Positions 27,586 to 40,193 of a stretch of 64,000 nucleotides of DNA are shown here, piece after piece. The stretch covers positions 24,326,946-24,390,945 of the forward strand of contig CM022665.1 of NCBI GenBank assembly GCA_012295275.1. The letters run 5' to 3'. Source of the stretch: Chrysomallon squamiferum (lineage: Eukaryota > Mollusca > Gastropoda > Neomphalida > Peltospiridae). Position numbers and translations under genes: made by a program. Positions within the stretch are counted from its first letter, which is position 1, and each line of letters opens with the position of its first letter. The notes under the pieces are model-generated. The model was not told the origin of the DNA. It saw only the letters and a program-made list of their open reading frames with translations, and searched no databases.

Positions 27586-29028
27586 TCTATACATAAAACA
27601 TATACAGACTGAGAGGATGTTAAATAGTAATACACAAAAACATTTCACTGATTAAATAACATCAAACTATAAGTAAAATGTAATGTCACAAGGATACTAA
27701 TTACTAAACAATCATATCTAAGCTCTGTTACACAGTTCAAACTAATATTACATTCCTTTAACTGGCCATTAACTTCAGTTTATGTTATTTAATTTGTTAT
27801 ACAAAAAGGTTACAAAAATATCCTGGAATATGAAAATATTTGTAAATAAATTAACCACAAAATGAAAATATTTTGCTAGACTGGTAACAGATTAGAGAAG
27901 TATGTATCTCACAAGTTTGTTTATTTATCTTGTATGGGTTTTCAGTTGGGATAATTTCTCAGATAGCAACATCAGAACTGATTTTCTGATACAGAAGAAT
28001 GGGGTAAATTGTTGATTCAACTGATTCCAATTTGGCCACTGATAAAGTTTGAACTGAGAGATGGAGTAGACAGTGATGTAACTGTTGTAGTGAGGGTTTT
28101 CTGATGGCAAAACCATTAAACCAAATGGCTTTTAGAGTTAAGAAGAAACTCTTCAAAATATCAACAAATCTTTAAAATTTTGTATGGAAATACCAAGCAA
28201 GGTCTGGGATAATAGACAATAATATAATCTGTTATATTATGAAGTTTTTCTGAAGCAGTGTTTTGACCAGTTGGGATCCCTAGTGTTTATAAATGAAGCA
28301 GTTTTCAGATAAAAATTATATTTTAAGTAAAGCAACAGATCACATATTTCTTGTACATAATGGCATAAATTGTTGCCAGTGTTTTGAAAATTTCTGTTAC
28401 AAGTGCTATTTGGCTTGTCTGAAGAAGATGGACAGCTGATAGAGACCTGAAAAAACCATCTGTGAAGTGTTGAACTTTACACTCTGTGGCTAGACATGTT
28501 GTTTTTGGAAATGGCCTGCCTCTTGTGTTAAGAATTTCAACACTGCCCCCTTCACAGATAGAAGAGGCTTCTGAATTTTGTGCTGAAGGGAAAATGTTCA
28601 GAATGTCCAGTGACTAGTTTTTGAGTAGTGCTGTTTTGATAGTTTAGCTATTAATATACTTTTTATTTGCTGCAAGTGTTTGAAGTTGTATTCTTTTTTT
28701 TTATGAGATTTATAATGAGTTTTGAAAAGTGATCAGTTTGTTTTCAAAACTCATTAAATTCAGGTATATATATAATTTGCCAGTCACTTTTTCTCCTCTC
28801 TTTTTCTCTTTCTTGCTCTTTCCCTCTATTTGTGTGTCTTTCTGTCACCAAGTTTCTGTCTCCCTCTCTCTTCATTTCTTTCTCTGTTTGTCTGTCTTTC
28901 TGTCAGTGTAGAAATAAGCATGATCAAATAAACTATCCAAAAGTTAGTTCCATCATGCCTACTAGAGTGTTATGTAAAAATATTGTATAGCTCATTAATT
29001 AACTTGTGTTTCAATTTCGATATTTCAG

Positions 29029-29173
29029 TTGCTGGGGGTAGAAGCCGACTTCATCTCATAGATTTGGGCAGTACATCAAAATCAAAGGATCCTAACAATG
29101 TCGGACTCAGTTTGTCTGCTCTTGGCAATGTCATCATGGCTTTGGTGAATGGCCAGCGCCATGTACCTCACAG
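29029..29173 (+). CDS. KIF26: KIF26 exon 3 of 7: motor domain, switch II and alpha-4
   Basis: The acceptor TTTCGATATTTCAG ends at 29028 and the donor GTAAAT starts at 29174 after CACAG. It encodes [14 protein letters not shown], then [20 protein letters not shown]. Canonical kinesins have DLAGSE in switch II. Here the equivalent is DLGST, lacking the Ala-Gly pair and the Glu, as in KIF26A/B. The following SLSALGNVI helix, the microtubule-binding element, is well conserved. Microtubule binding is therefore probably retained while ATP hydrolysis is probably lost. The exon exits with two bases (AG) of an Arg codon. Confidence 0.95.
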
Positions 29174-29644
29174 GTAAATGTTTTTTATATTTATTATTTT
29201 AGAAAGATTTTCCATTAGCTTTCATTTCAGTTTCTCTGATTCTTTTTTTTTTCTTTCTTAATTATTATTATTATTAATTTATCCATCTTTGCATAATGTT
29301 CAAATTGTAAACCTCAAATAGTTATTGCGAACAAAAATGTAATTTGCTGTCTCTTTAGCACATACAGGAGCTTTAGTGTGTGCTTCTAATCAAAGAATGT
29401 AATTAAACTGATATTTCTTGACAGGTGCCATTAGTTTACATCAGAGAACATGAATTATGTTTTTGTTTTTATAAGAGAATTTTACTAGTAATAAGAAGAT
29501 TTTCTTCAATTATTTAATTAATAAAATCTCTTATTGCCTAGGGATTTGCGTATATTCTCAAATAATTTACATTTTAAACCTAGAAAACAGATTTGTTTGA
29601 TTATTTATTAAATATATAATTAATGTCCCAGATATATGTAACAC

Positions 29645-30200
29645 AGAGCTTATAAAATACCCTGACCCCTGTTTGAGGTGGAATTCAGTCCTATTACTCC
29701 CCTGGTTTCCACTCCCTCCCTCTTTTCAGTCTCTTAGAAATGACAATCTGGAAAGCATCAAATGTTTAGCTGTATTAAACTATCACTGGCCACTTAATGG
29801 TGTAAACAAGCCACACTTCCAAATGTCAACATCAGCCCCAAGGTCTCCTCACTGTTCTTTTCAAGCATAATAACATGGCCTGTTCAGATCCTTGGAGAGA
29901 GAAAAGAAGGAAAGAAAAAAAATACAAGAATTTACCAAAACAACACAGCTGGTTGGCTGAGATCTTACTGTTTGGACTGCTAGCCAGACTGCCGCTGAAT
30001 TAAAGCAGCATACACTACTGAGGTGTAAATTATTCAACTTTTTATCACTGGAGGAAATTCTGCAATCTGACCTAGAGGTGATGTTAGGATCGCTTCGTTT
30101 GGCATTGGCATCAGTTATCTGATTGAAGACTTGTTGGACATGTTGTCTTGTCAATTCCCATCATCTCAAACACATCTCTTAGATCACAAGAAAAGAAAAC
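29645..30200. promoter_or_regulatory. candidate noncoding regulatory island
   Basis: Balanced-composition intronic segment between repeat tracts, with no family-matching frame. Open frames at 29673-29870 (+) and 29861-30154 (-) are not supported as genes. Regulatory role is only an inference from complexity. Confidence 0.3.
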
Positions 30201-31255
30201 GATCATGGTTTCAGCACAGTGTCTTTCCTATCATTTTCTTCTGTTGCACTTTGAAATACAAGAGATTGCTTGATAATCTTTTGTTTTGTAACTGACGTAA
30301 TTCAGGAGATAGTGAACTAATCTTGTAATATCAAGAATAAATTTGTAATCAGACCCAGCAAAAATAAGACATCAGCTTATGAGTGTCATCAAAATCCTTT
30401 CATTAAAATACTGAAGGCCTCCATGCTGCTAAAATGTTGGGTTTTTTAAATCTCAGATATCAAATTTCACATATGATAACTAGCCCATTTTAATTACTGA
30501 GACTCCATATATATATAATCTTTATGTCAGAATGGGGAAAAAAGAGACACTGCTACTATGAATTAGCTGTGATCTTTCAAAAGTAATCAGGTTTATATTT
30601 TACTGTCTAAAACTATGTATCCTAAGTTTTTAATTCAAAATTAAATATGCTAATCATGATTTGTTCAGTAACATTTAAATACATGACAGGTGGGTAAATA
30701 AGTAAAGAAAATAGGTAAATAGGTAAAGTTGTACTGATAGGAATAAATACTCATTGTAATTCATAACCCTCCATAATTATTCTTTAAGCAATAACACTTT
30801 ATTAATCTGGTGGTTCAGGCTTTATTTCCACTACAGAATCACTGTGTCAGGCTGCTGTTGTTTGCTTTGTAAGATAGAATCTGCTATTTGTTTTTGTCTG
30901 AATCTTTCATTAGATTAATGGTTTATTTAATGTAATTCTCATGTATTCTTCTTTTATTTCTATTTTCATTTTTTTTCTCATTTTATTTTTTTTTTTTTTT
31001 CCCTGAATTTAGCAATTTTTATTCTGTGGTAATTCTTTTTTTCTCTCATTTAATTTTTCAATCATTCTTTGAAAAAACAAAAAAACAAAACAAAAAAAAA
31101 CAACATATATAATTTTTTTATAAAAATGTTTATAAACTAAATATGATGATACATCTCTGGGCTGATGACTGGAGTATCACACAATGCAATCAGTTACAAC
31201 TAATCCCTTCAAATGATTTTGTTAACATAAAGTTGGAAAAATTAATAACACTCAT

Positions 31256-31260
<5 letters not shown>

Positions 31261-31291
<31 letters not shown>
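31261..31291. repeat. poly-A run, 31 bases
   Basis: Uninterrupted adenines directly before the low-repeat island at 31440. Confidence 0.9.
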
Positions 31292-31293
<2 letters not shown>

Positions 31294-31439
31294 TTAAATC
31301 AGTGGTTACACTGTGGTGAAATTTTTTTTTCCTCTGAACCCACTAGTCTCATAAATACTCTTAAATCTGAAAAATCTGCCATCACCATTGGTCAAGGAAA
31401 CCTATAAACTTTGTTTTATCATCAGATTCATTAGAACCA

Positions 31440-31800
31440 TTCACAATTAGTGACTCACAAATCTTGATATGGTTTGCGAATTCCTTCCGTGTAATTAGAA
31501 TTTGTCATGTAGCTACATCAGCAGTACTCTTGTTCTCTAAGAATTATTTATGGGTGCAGCTTGCTTATTTATAACACGGGGAAACTTGCAAAAGTGACCG
31601 TTTTCTCGAGTGAAGGTCGGTTTATGATGTTAATGTGTCCGGTGGGAACTGAAAGCAATTATTATGAATCTAATTATGACTGTGATATCGGGGCCATAAA
31701 AATGATGTGGATACACAAATGAGGAATGTAATCAGGATTATAATCGTTTATGCTGCATAAATTTGCTTCACACAGTGGTCACTGGAAAATTACTAAAGGA
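31440..31800. promoter_or_regulatory. candidate intronic enhancer with Hox/Cdx- and Otx-like sites
   Basis: Low-repeat noncoding block. It contains TTTATGG (posterior Hox/Cdx type) at 31547-31553, several TAATTA/TAATTAT sites, and GGATTA at 31735-31740 fused into the perfect palindrome GATTATAATC at 31736-31745. That palindrome gives head-to-head Otx/Pitx-type half-sites. No coding frame. Function is inferred. Confidence 0.45.
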
Positions 31801-33124
31801 ATGTAATTGAGGTAGCTAGTAGTGGGGTTGGTGATTGCCTTGGTAGTGGTAGTGGTGGTGGTTGCAGTTACTGGTAAGGGGAAGCAGATGGCTGTATTCA
31901 GAAGGGAATGTCTTCCAATTAAACATTTTATAGTCTTAGTTTGAATATGATTAAAAGTTATTAGTTATCTTCAGTTTAAGTGTTGTTGGAGAAATTGAGG
32001 ATGTAGTGGTAATAGCTGATGATGATCTGGATAATGGTGATGATGATTATTATTATTATGATTATTACTATTACTACCACAGTTTATTAAAAAAAAGTAA
32101 TTAAAAACTGAGTTAATATGAAATGACATTGTTTTCACAGGTTTTTATAATAACAGTAGAAAATTAAAATATTTTAAGAGAGAAAAAACAACCATTTGCA
32201 GAAACAATATCCAGCTAGAAGGATAATTTAAATATCTATCTCTCTTTAAATCTTTATGTTTTGTGAAGATATACTAAAATTTCACATGCCTAAAATAAAT
32301 GGTTTAAAAATAATAATAATAATACTGAAATCTCTGTTTAGAAATGTTGATAATATCAAAACAAAACAAATAAAAGCAAAATGAAGGCACAGACTTTCCC
32401 TTTACATGTGTATTTTTTTTGTTGGGGCTTTTTTTTTTTGTGAATTTTATTTTACTAACATTTCACAGACCAAAAAAAGAAGGAAGAAAAAAATCTTTAG
32501 CAATAACACTGTAATTCTGTATACAGACCACCTGTTTTTTAAGTTTACAAACACTTCACAGAAGAAAAATATAACAAGAATTCTCCCTGTTTAGATAAGT
32601 TAGTAGATCAACAGTGAACAGTTAAAATAAAAAGTACAAATCAGCAATAGCTTTTTTTTTTTTTTTTTTTTTTTACATTTTGTGATAGAGAATTAAAAAC
32701 ATTCTACCAGGCTTGTGGCAATATTGTCACTCAAGTCTTCATTACAAAACATACAATTCACACTGGACTGAAAAGCTTCAAGTCTTAAGATATTAAATCC
32801 ACTTGTTTGTACATTCATATCCACCTTACTTTCAAAACTACACTGGTATCCACATTTGATAACCTGAGGTGTTCTTATGGATTAACCTTTTTACCCTGTG
32901 TGCAATTTCTTTTCTGTGAAGCAGTCAAACGTCACAACATTTCTCGCAGACTCAATATTTTGATGAACTCTCAGTGTTGCAGAGAAAACTCCTGGAGGGA
33001 AAAAAATTGGTAATGTGAACACTTTAATCAAGAGAGGTTTGTTGTACGTGCCTAGTATGTGCTGAGAATTGGGGAGTTGCTTATCACTTGCTACAGTCAG
33101 TATTAAAAGGGAAGCTTTGGCACA

Positions 33125-33475
33125 CTGTAGATGCTTGGGTTTTTGTAAGCTTCGTTTCTCAATAAATTTCTGTTAGAAAAATATTCAGTGAAAAAGAAAT
33201 TAATTTAAAAATCTTTTTTTCCTTCTCTTCTTTTAATCATTGTGAAATGTAAGTGTTGTAGTTTATGTGAAGCCTTTCATTGTAAATATTTGGGTTTCAT
33301 AAGGTTTGGTTTCTCAGTGAATTTCTTTTATGAAAATATTTTTTAAAAATAATAAAAAAGATTATTAATTTTTTTTTTTTAAATAATTGTAGTTAAGGCA
33401 TTTCTCTGTAGATACTTGAGTTTTCATTATCGTGGTTTCTCAATGAATTTCTGATATAAAAAAAATATAATTTTT
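33125..33475. repeat. decayed tandem repeat, about 125-155 bp unit, 3 copies
   Basis: GTAxATxCTTGxGTTTTxxT, then GGTTTCTCAATGAATTTCTG and an AAAAATAT block, recurs with starts near 33127, 33282 and 33408. Confidence 0.7.
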
Positions 33476-33957
33476 TTTTATTTACTTATTTTTTTATGTT
33501 TTTTTTATGACTGTGATAGCTGAGTTTTGTAGTTTACAGAATATAAAACTTTTCAGAAAAGAATCTTAAAGTATCTACAAAAAATATTAATACTAATAAA
33601 TAAATAAAATAATAATAAATAAATAAAATTACAAAATTACAAATGAAAATAAAGTATGTTGTGGTGTTTCTTGTTTCATATTTATGTGTATACAATCCAC
33701 TTTACATGCATCATATTGTTATTTTTTATTTCACTTTTTAATATTATTTTTCTGAAATACTGTTCTTTTAAAGTCATCATACTTATTTTTTTAATGTATT
33801 GTAATTCAGTTATTTTTATTTTCATATCTTTCAAAAAACCCATAAAAAAATAATCTAAACAACCAATTTGTTAACAAGGAAAAAAAATATATATGAACAA
33901 CTGATTTGCTTCTTGATTAATGAATATTTGTTGTCAAGAAAATCCGTTTAAATATAA

Positions 33958-34500
33958 TTTGGCCCGAGACAGAGGCTGAAACCTATCTAGACTGGTTACA
34001 ATCAGCTTCCTTTGATTGTATGGGACAAATTGATGCTGGATCTGCTTGGTGAGGTGGACCAAAGGAAATAAAGATAAGAAATCAATGTTTAGTGAATTGT
34101 GGCAAATTGACCCAGCAACCTTGGCCAGATTAAACAGGAATAGTTGTCTGGATGGTGGTATTTGGACGGGTCTTTAAGGACCCATTGGAAAAATCTGTCA
34201 TCATTTGCATGCTTTTGAAGTAAGAATGATGCCTAGTTTTTAATGTTTAAATTTATGTTCATGCTGCTGATTGCATTGCCCGTTGTTGACCAAAATAAGA
34301 CCTTGGGTGGCAGTGACAAGGACACTTTGCTGAAGTAATAAAGCCATTTCTTCCCAAATAAGTGTAATTTGGTGGATATTTCATCCGTGTTAAGAAATAT
34401 ATCTCAATTAAAAAGCTGTTTGCACACTCTGAGGAAATCACAGGCGTTTGTTGTCGAGTTCTTTGGATAAAAATCTGATTCTTTAATCTCATACTTTAGC
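33958..34500. promoter_or_regulatory. candidate intronic regulatory island
   Basis: About 540 bases of complex, near-repeat-free sequence between AT repeats. Candidate sites include ATTTGCAT (POU) near 34203-34210, TTGACC-type half-sites near 34105 and 34283, AATTAAAA runs and CTTTGATTG/CTTTGGAT TCF-like sites. The minus-strand open frame at 34259-34492 has no recognisable motif. Confidence 0.4.
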
Positions 34501-34929
34501 TGTAGGTTTTTATTTCTGTTTTTAATATTTTTTTTTTTTTTTTTTTTTTTTCATTTTCATTTTATTAATATTACTTTTTCTTTTTCTTCTTTTTCTTAAT
34601 AAAATATTTTCTTTTTCTTTTTTTTTTTTTTTTTTTCTTTATTTCTTTATTTCTTTATTTATTAATTATTATTATTATTATTATTACTGCCTGTTTACTT
34701 ATCTCATTTGTCTTTCTGGAATTCTCTAAAGAAACTAAATATCAATATATTTATAAAAGAAGGTTCTGATCATGTAGTCTTAACAGGACTGCAATACTTC
34801 CAGTCATCACAGTTCTAAACACAGTCTAAGTAACACTATATACTTACTTCACTTACATTTTAAGTGACCATTGTAAACACCCATTCACAATAAAAACATA
34901 CAGCATATCTCTTATATGTGTTATATTTT

Positions 34930-35250
34930 CCATCTTCTTAACAAAATTATAAATTCCATTTCTGAATTTGATTCCTTTATTTCCTGTCTTCATAATCCGG
35001 TGCCTGTCTGTTTCTATACAAATTCACTATATACATAACCCACTACAAATTTTCATGATACAATATGTGTCTATTATGCATTTCTGTTACAGTACAATTG
35101 CCCTATCTTTACAATATTCGAATGCATTATCCCAATGCTTGTCTGTTACTGTACAAATGTCCTGTCTTTGATAACTAAAGGCATGTCTATCACTGTACAA
35201 ATTTCCTATCTTCATAACAAAATGCATGTATGTTAGTGCCCAAATTGCCA
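34930..35250. repeat. decayed minisatellite, about 50-60 bp unit, 5-6 copies
   Basis: AATGCATGTCTGTTACTGTA, then CAAATTTCCTGTCTTCATAA, recurs with substitutions from about 34970 to 35250. Confidence 0.75.
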
Positions 35251-35475
35251 TATGGAATATGTTGAACATGGGCTTGGCACCGAGGCCATTCTCATCAAGT
35301 TTATGTGACAAGTTTTCTCTTCACTCTGTCTCCAGATCAATGATTGTCATTTTCCCAACACTCAGCTGTTGCTGTCAGGGTCACTTTTAATGGTAGACCT
35401 CAATTACACACTTCTTAATCAAAGGCCTATGCTGACTTTTTGGTAGCCGCCAGTTCTCTGAGCTTTTTCATATGA
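35250..35475. promoter_or_regulatory. candidate noncoding regulatory island
   Basis: Complex sequence following the minisatellite, with ATCAATGATTGTCAT, TTCTTAATCAAAGG (TCF-like ATCAAAG) and GTTTATGTGAC. No frame supported. Inferred only from composition. Confidence 0.3.
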
Positions 35476-36429
35476 GATGAAAAGAAATTCTTTTACTATT
35501 TTTTTTTTCTTTTTTTAAATTGAAGAGATGACTAGTTGGGCTAAATGTATTTCTGGTTATCATTTATTGATGGAATATTATTGTAATGATAAAATGGAAG
35601 TGTATTTTATCTTATGGGACCATTATTAAATTTTGTTCTTTTTTATTTTCTCTTTTTTTATATATATATATTTGGATTTATGATCTATGAAATGAATATC
35701 TGTTTAAAGGTTTTTGGTGTTTTGAAATGTTGATACAATTAATTTATGATCTATAATTAATTTTAATTGGGTTTTTACTGCATATTAATCACCTTAAAAA
35801 AAAAAAAAAATTAAAAAATTCTGATCTAATGGATCATTGAATTAAATAACTTTTCCTGCATTATGAATTATTTAAGAATTTTGTTGCAGTTTAGAAATAA
35901 CTAATTTTGACTGAGTGATTAAAATTATCAGTAAAAAAAACTCAACATTTTATTCAGAATGAAATATTAAAGGTTAATATAATTAAGAAAATTTAATGAT
36001 AAAACAAAAATACTACACTTTTACCTCTGTACTTAAAAAACATTTTTTATTTTGTATAATAATTCTAACTTTAAGCTATCGATTCTACAGTATTTAATAA
36101 TAATACTGAAAATGCTTATTATTCTCTGTAATTCTAATGTACACTTCAGTTAAAGCTGAAAGGATGGCAGATTACTTTATTTTATTTATTTATTTATTTA
36201 TTATTATTTTTGCTTAGTCATTTGGGTATAAAAAAAAGAAGATATTTATTACATAACAAAATCCACACAAATTCCATTTAAAAATATTTGACAAATAATA
36301 TTTAAGTGGCTTAAAATTTCAATTATCAATACTCATAAAAAAAAAAATTGAAATCAGCCTCAAAGGGAAATAGAACAGATAGTGATCATTTAATGTTTTA
36401 AATTTACATTCTGCTTGTTTATTTGTGTT

Positions 36430-36655
36430 ACACTGTTCTCTGTCTGGAGTTAGATAAGATGTTAAATATCAACAAAATGCAAACTCAATACTAGCATTTC
36501 CATGTGGTGGCTGCCACAGGCTGCTCCAACATGTGTTAACTTGACAGAGTTATGAACAAACCTCACTCACAAGAGAGCTTCTGTCTGCCAGCAGACTGTT
36601 TGATTGCAAAAGTGTTTTGAATATTAAACAGTCCGTCAGGGGTAGAGGAACACAA
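36430..36655. promoter_or_regulatory. candidate noncoding regulatory island
   Basis: Balanced, low-repeat block with CAAAATGCAAACTC, ACATGTGTTAACTTG and TTTGATTGCAAAAG. No frame supported on either strand. Confidence 0.3.
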
Positions 36656-37543
36656 AAGAATTTGTTTTTTGTTTTGGTAGCATTTTTTTTTTTTAATCAG
36701 CACAATTTTGTGTACAAATTTAAATTTTTTAAATTTTTTTATTATTAATTTTTTTTAACATGTAGAAAGTTATTTTACAATTTTTGTATTATAGTTTGAA
36801 TATTGGTTAATTTTGAACTGATATTATTTATTTATTTATTTATTTATTGCTATTTATTTGTCTGTTTGTTTGTTTGTCAGTTTATTTATTTATTGTATTT
36901 ATTTTTACTTTTCCATTTTTTGTAACTGTAAGATAAAACTAAAAGTCAAAATTAAATGGGTATGTACATAAGATCATTTTAATTCAGAATTTATTTTTTT
37001 AAGTTCTTGCAAAAGAAAACAAGAACAGTTCAGTAATATTTTAAATAAAAACTAAAGACAGTTTCAGAAATAATAACACAGAACTGTTTAAAAAAAATTC
37101 CAAAAAAACCCTCCATAAACCCATTATATTTATATCAAAAAGTTATATATAAAAAAAATAATAATAATAAAACTGTAAAAAAGTAAAAGTGTGTAATAAA
37201 ATTACAGAATATTTTAAATGTTCAGTAACTCATTTACCAATTAAACATGCAATAAGTCAACACTTTGGTGACATACACAGTGATAAATTACGGCACATTT
37301 AACAAGTTTAGCATGAATTAACAAGTTTACAACTTAGACTAACAAGGTGTTACAACACACACAGTATACCACCTTGGAGCAATACAGATCAGTAATACAT
37401 ACGTTGGTTGGTACATTATAGATTTTATGGATTCCTGCAAAGTTGGATGGGACTGGCCTTGAACAAGAAGTCTGCTTGGTATAAACTCTTTATCATTAGC
37501 CTAATTCTCGTGAATCTTAATGATCATGTAATGTGTTTTTCAG

Positions 37544-37706
37544 AGACAGTAAGATCGCCCAACTTCTTCGAGATTCCCTCGGTAGCATGTCTTGCCGTAC
37601 ATGTATGATAGCACACGTGTCAGCCGGGATACCGCACTACAACGAAACACTGCAGGTGATTCAGCTAGCAGCACGCATACACAGGATGAAGAGGCGACGT
37701 ACCAAG
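37544..37706 (+). CDS. KIF26: KIF26 exon 4 of 7: end of the motor domain
   Basis: The acceptor GTGTTTTTCAG ends at 37543 and the donor GTGAGA starts at 37707. It encodes RDSKIAQLLRDSLGSMSC, then RTCMIAHVSAG and LQVIQLAARIHRMKRRRTK. These are the last motor helices (canonical YRDSKLTRLLQDSLGG and MIANISP) and the basic neck-like end of the motor. It exits in phase 0. The codon-level match to KIF26 is strong, and the bases are less AT-biased than the flanking intron. Confidence 0.95.
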
Positions 37707-37719
37707 GTGAGATCCTGAT

Positions 37720-38135
37720 CGTAGTTTTCAGTTCTTTGCTGTATTTTACTGTACCCCTCAGTTCACAGTTCACAGTTCAGCATTAATGTACAGTCATTAT
37801 GGAGGTTTTTCACTTTTTTGCTGTACTTTATTTATTTTATTTTTTTTCAAAGTTCACAGTTCTTTTGTAAAGTTGAGTCATAATGGAAGTTTTTCACTTC
37901 TTTGCTGTACTTTACTGTTTATCAGAATAATTTACAGTTCTAATGGCAGTTTTTACTTCTTTTCTGTACTTTGCTTTTTTTTTTGACAGTTCAGAGTTAT
38001 GCTGCAGTGTACAGTTGTAATGGAACTTTTCAGTTGTTTGCTGTATTTTACTGTTTTCTACAGTTCACAGTTCAGCTATTATGTACAGTCATAATGGACA
38101 TTTTCATTTCTTTCCTGTTGTTTACTTTTTCAAAA
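37720..38135. repeat. decayed minisatellite, about 60-85 bp unit, 6 copies
   Basis: ACAGTCATAATGGAAGTTTT, then CACTTCTTTGCTGTACTTTA and CAGTTCACAGTTC blocks, recurs near 37721, 37790, 37875, 37935, 38013 and 38086. It abuts the exon 4 donor site. Confidence 0.8.
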
Positions 38136-38851
38136 TGGTTTATTTCATTCATTCTTTATTTATTTATTTATTTTTATTTATTTATTTATTTATTTATTTA
38201 TTATTGTTATTGTTTTTTTTTTTTTTTTTTTCTCACTGTTCTTCTTAGTATAGCTTAGTTCTAATGCTTGTTATGACTTTTTTTTTTTTTCTTTCTAAAT
38301 TTCTAAATTTTTTAGTTTTTAACTGTTAATCACAGTTCATGGATTCTGCTGGTGGTAGTTTTTGGTTATTCAGTGGTTTTGCACTACATAACAATAAAAA
38401 GCATTAGCTTAAAAAATTAATTTAAGAAAAAGAAAAATAGAAATGTAAATGAGTCTCATGAATACATAGGTGTTTAAAATGTCATTTATTTAAGCTTTCT
38501 TTATTCTTTTTTCCTTTTCCTTTCTTTCTTTTTTTTTTCCTTTTCTTTTTTAAAAAAGAAAAAGAAAATACTTTTTCTATAAATCTGGCAAATCATTTAA
38601 ACTGACTTTAAAAAATATAGTGAAAGAACCATTCCATGAACTTCAGGAAATATATTACTTACTTTATCTGACAGAATGACATAATTTTACACTAATCAGA
38701 TGAAGGAAAAGTTAAAGTAACCTAACTGCTAAATAGAAAGTATCAAATTGTTAGATGAATATTCTGCTTTGAGAATAATTCTCTAGTATTTTGCCATCAT
38801 AAATAAGTTAATCCACAGATTACATTTTTTTTTTTCTAAATTTCTTGTTTT

Positions 38852-38882
<31 letters not shown>

Positions 38883-39489
38883 ACAACAGAAATGAAAACA
38901 TATTGTCTCTAATTTTGTATAAATTTATAATTAAATAAGTTCATAAGTTCATTAATATAATATTTTATCATTAATTCATGTAATATTTTGATGTGTGCTG
39001 CACAGTTACAAGACTATATACTCATAGTTTGAACAAGATATTCTTTATTCTTTGTAAAATATTCATCATAGTTTTTTTATGTTTTTCATACTGAATTGTC
39101 AGCAGTTTTTTGAAATCCAGTTTTGAACTTTGTTTTCCAATAATAACAGAGTAAACACTACAACAAATAAACTTGATAGTAATGTAAATTGATCGAAATC
39201 TCAATAAACATCTATTCTAAATTTGTGCCAGTTTGGAGAATAGATAAAACAAACAAATAGTAAAAAAAAAAAAAAAAAAAAGAATATTCTTTTACAAATA
39301 CACAATCATTTATCTAATTTATAGCGTTAAGTTATTTTTTGACGATCTGAAACATTATCATGAAATAGCAGAATATGTAATGATTTTTTCACATAAAATT
39401 GAGCAATCCTTGTAAGTGAGAGATCAATACTGTTTTTTATCATTGATAAACAGAAAAAAAAAACATCTTTGTATTGATTCTCATTCTTC

Positions 39490-39935
39490 TTTTCCATCGA
39501 GCAACAAACTTCGTCACCGCCGATTAGAGATATTAATCTATAGAATTCACAGTACTTAATAACAGCACTGTTATTCCAAACATGTACCTTTCAAGTCAGA
39601 ATTGATCTCCAAGGAATGGTTATGTTTTATAGGTACTGACATAAAGCGTTTATTATTACACTATAGTGGCGCCTGTGATCCAAACAGCAGTCATCCTTTT
39701 ATCTACCCATTCAGCTATCACTTGATGTGCACACTACTTATTGTGGCAGTTGATGGCTAAGAGAGGTTTTGTCACTCGTAATGCTGTTACAAGATTAGCA
39801 GCCTTTGAAAGGTGTTTGTTTTTAGGAAGCCACTTCGTCAGTGGGTGATTGGCATTTACTTTAAGCTCATTGTCACAGCGACTCCACGCATGTTACAGCT
39901 TGCTTTTCTTCTCTAGTTATTTTAGCTGAGTGTGT
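39490..39935. promoter_or_regulatory. candidate intronic regulatory island
   Basis: Low-repeat block with a GATTAGAGATATTAATC imperfect palindrome near 39522-39538, GGCGCC near 39668, ATCACTTGATGTGC, and TTTGAAAGG (TCF-like) near 39805. No coding frame of note. Function is inferred. Confidence 0.4.
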
Positions 39936-40193
39936 TAAACTGATAGAGTTTATTAAATAAATCATAAAATTATTTTTGATTTTATTCTTGTTATCCATTT
40001 CAATTTTAATTTTTTTAAGCTTATATATTTATATATATATACAGGCAGCCATCAAGTGACAGATTAATAATATAACAAGTTGATTCCAATTACCCAACAA
40101 AAATTCTTTTAAAATAAAGGTAAAATCTATAATTGTACCTGTATTGTTTTGTAATGAACTGTGTTTTAAAATGATATTTATTTTATGCTTCAG

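Larger units (their letters stand above)
22496..29028 (+). other. KIF26: KIF26 intron
   Basis: GT-AG intron of 6.5 kb. Mostly AT-rich filler with ATTA/TTTA runs (23100-23200, 24090-24260, 26400-26500), T runs (23640-23668, 27255-27291), TATG-type microsatellite (24860-24950) and AC repeat (27555-27587). A less repetitive island lies at 26730-26965. No exon seen. Confidence 0.9.
29174..37543 (+). other. KIF26: KIF26 intron
   Basis: GT-AG intron of 8.4 kb, the longest complete one in the window. It alternates AT-rich filler, homopolymers (31261-31291, 32651-32673, 34530-34551, 34620-34637) and decayed tandem repeats with at least five low-repeat islands that may be regulatory (listed separately). 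No exon seen. Confidence 0.9.
37707..40193 (+). other. KIF26: KIF26 intron
   Basis: GT-AG intron of 2.5 kb. A minisatellite begins within about 15 bases of the donor, followed by TTTA/T tracts and, at 39490-39935, a motif-rich low-repeat island. No exon seen. Confidence 0.9.
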
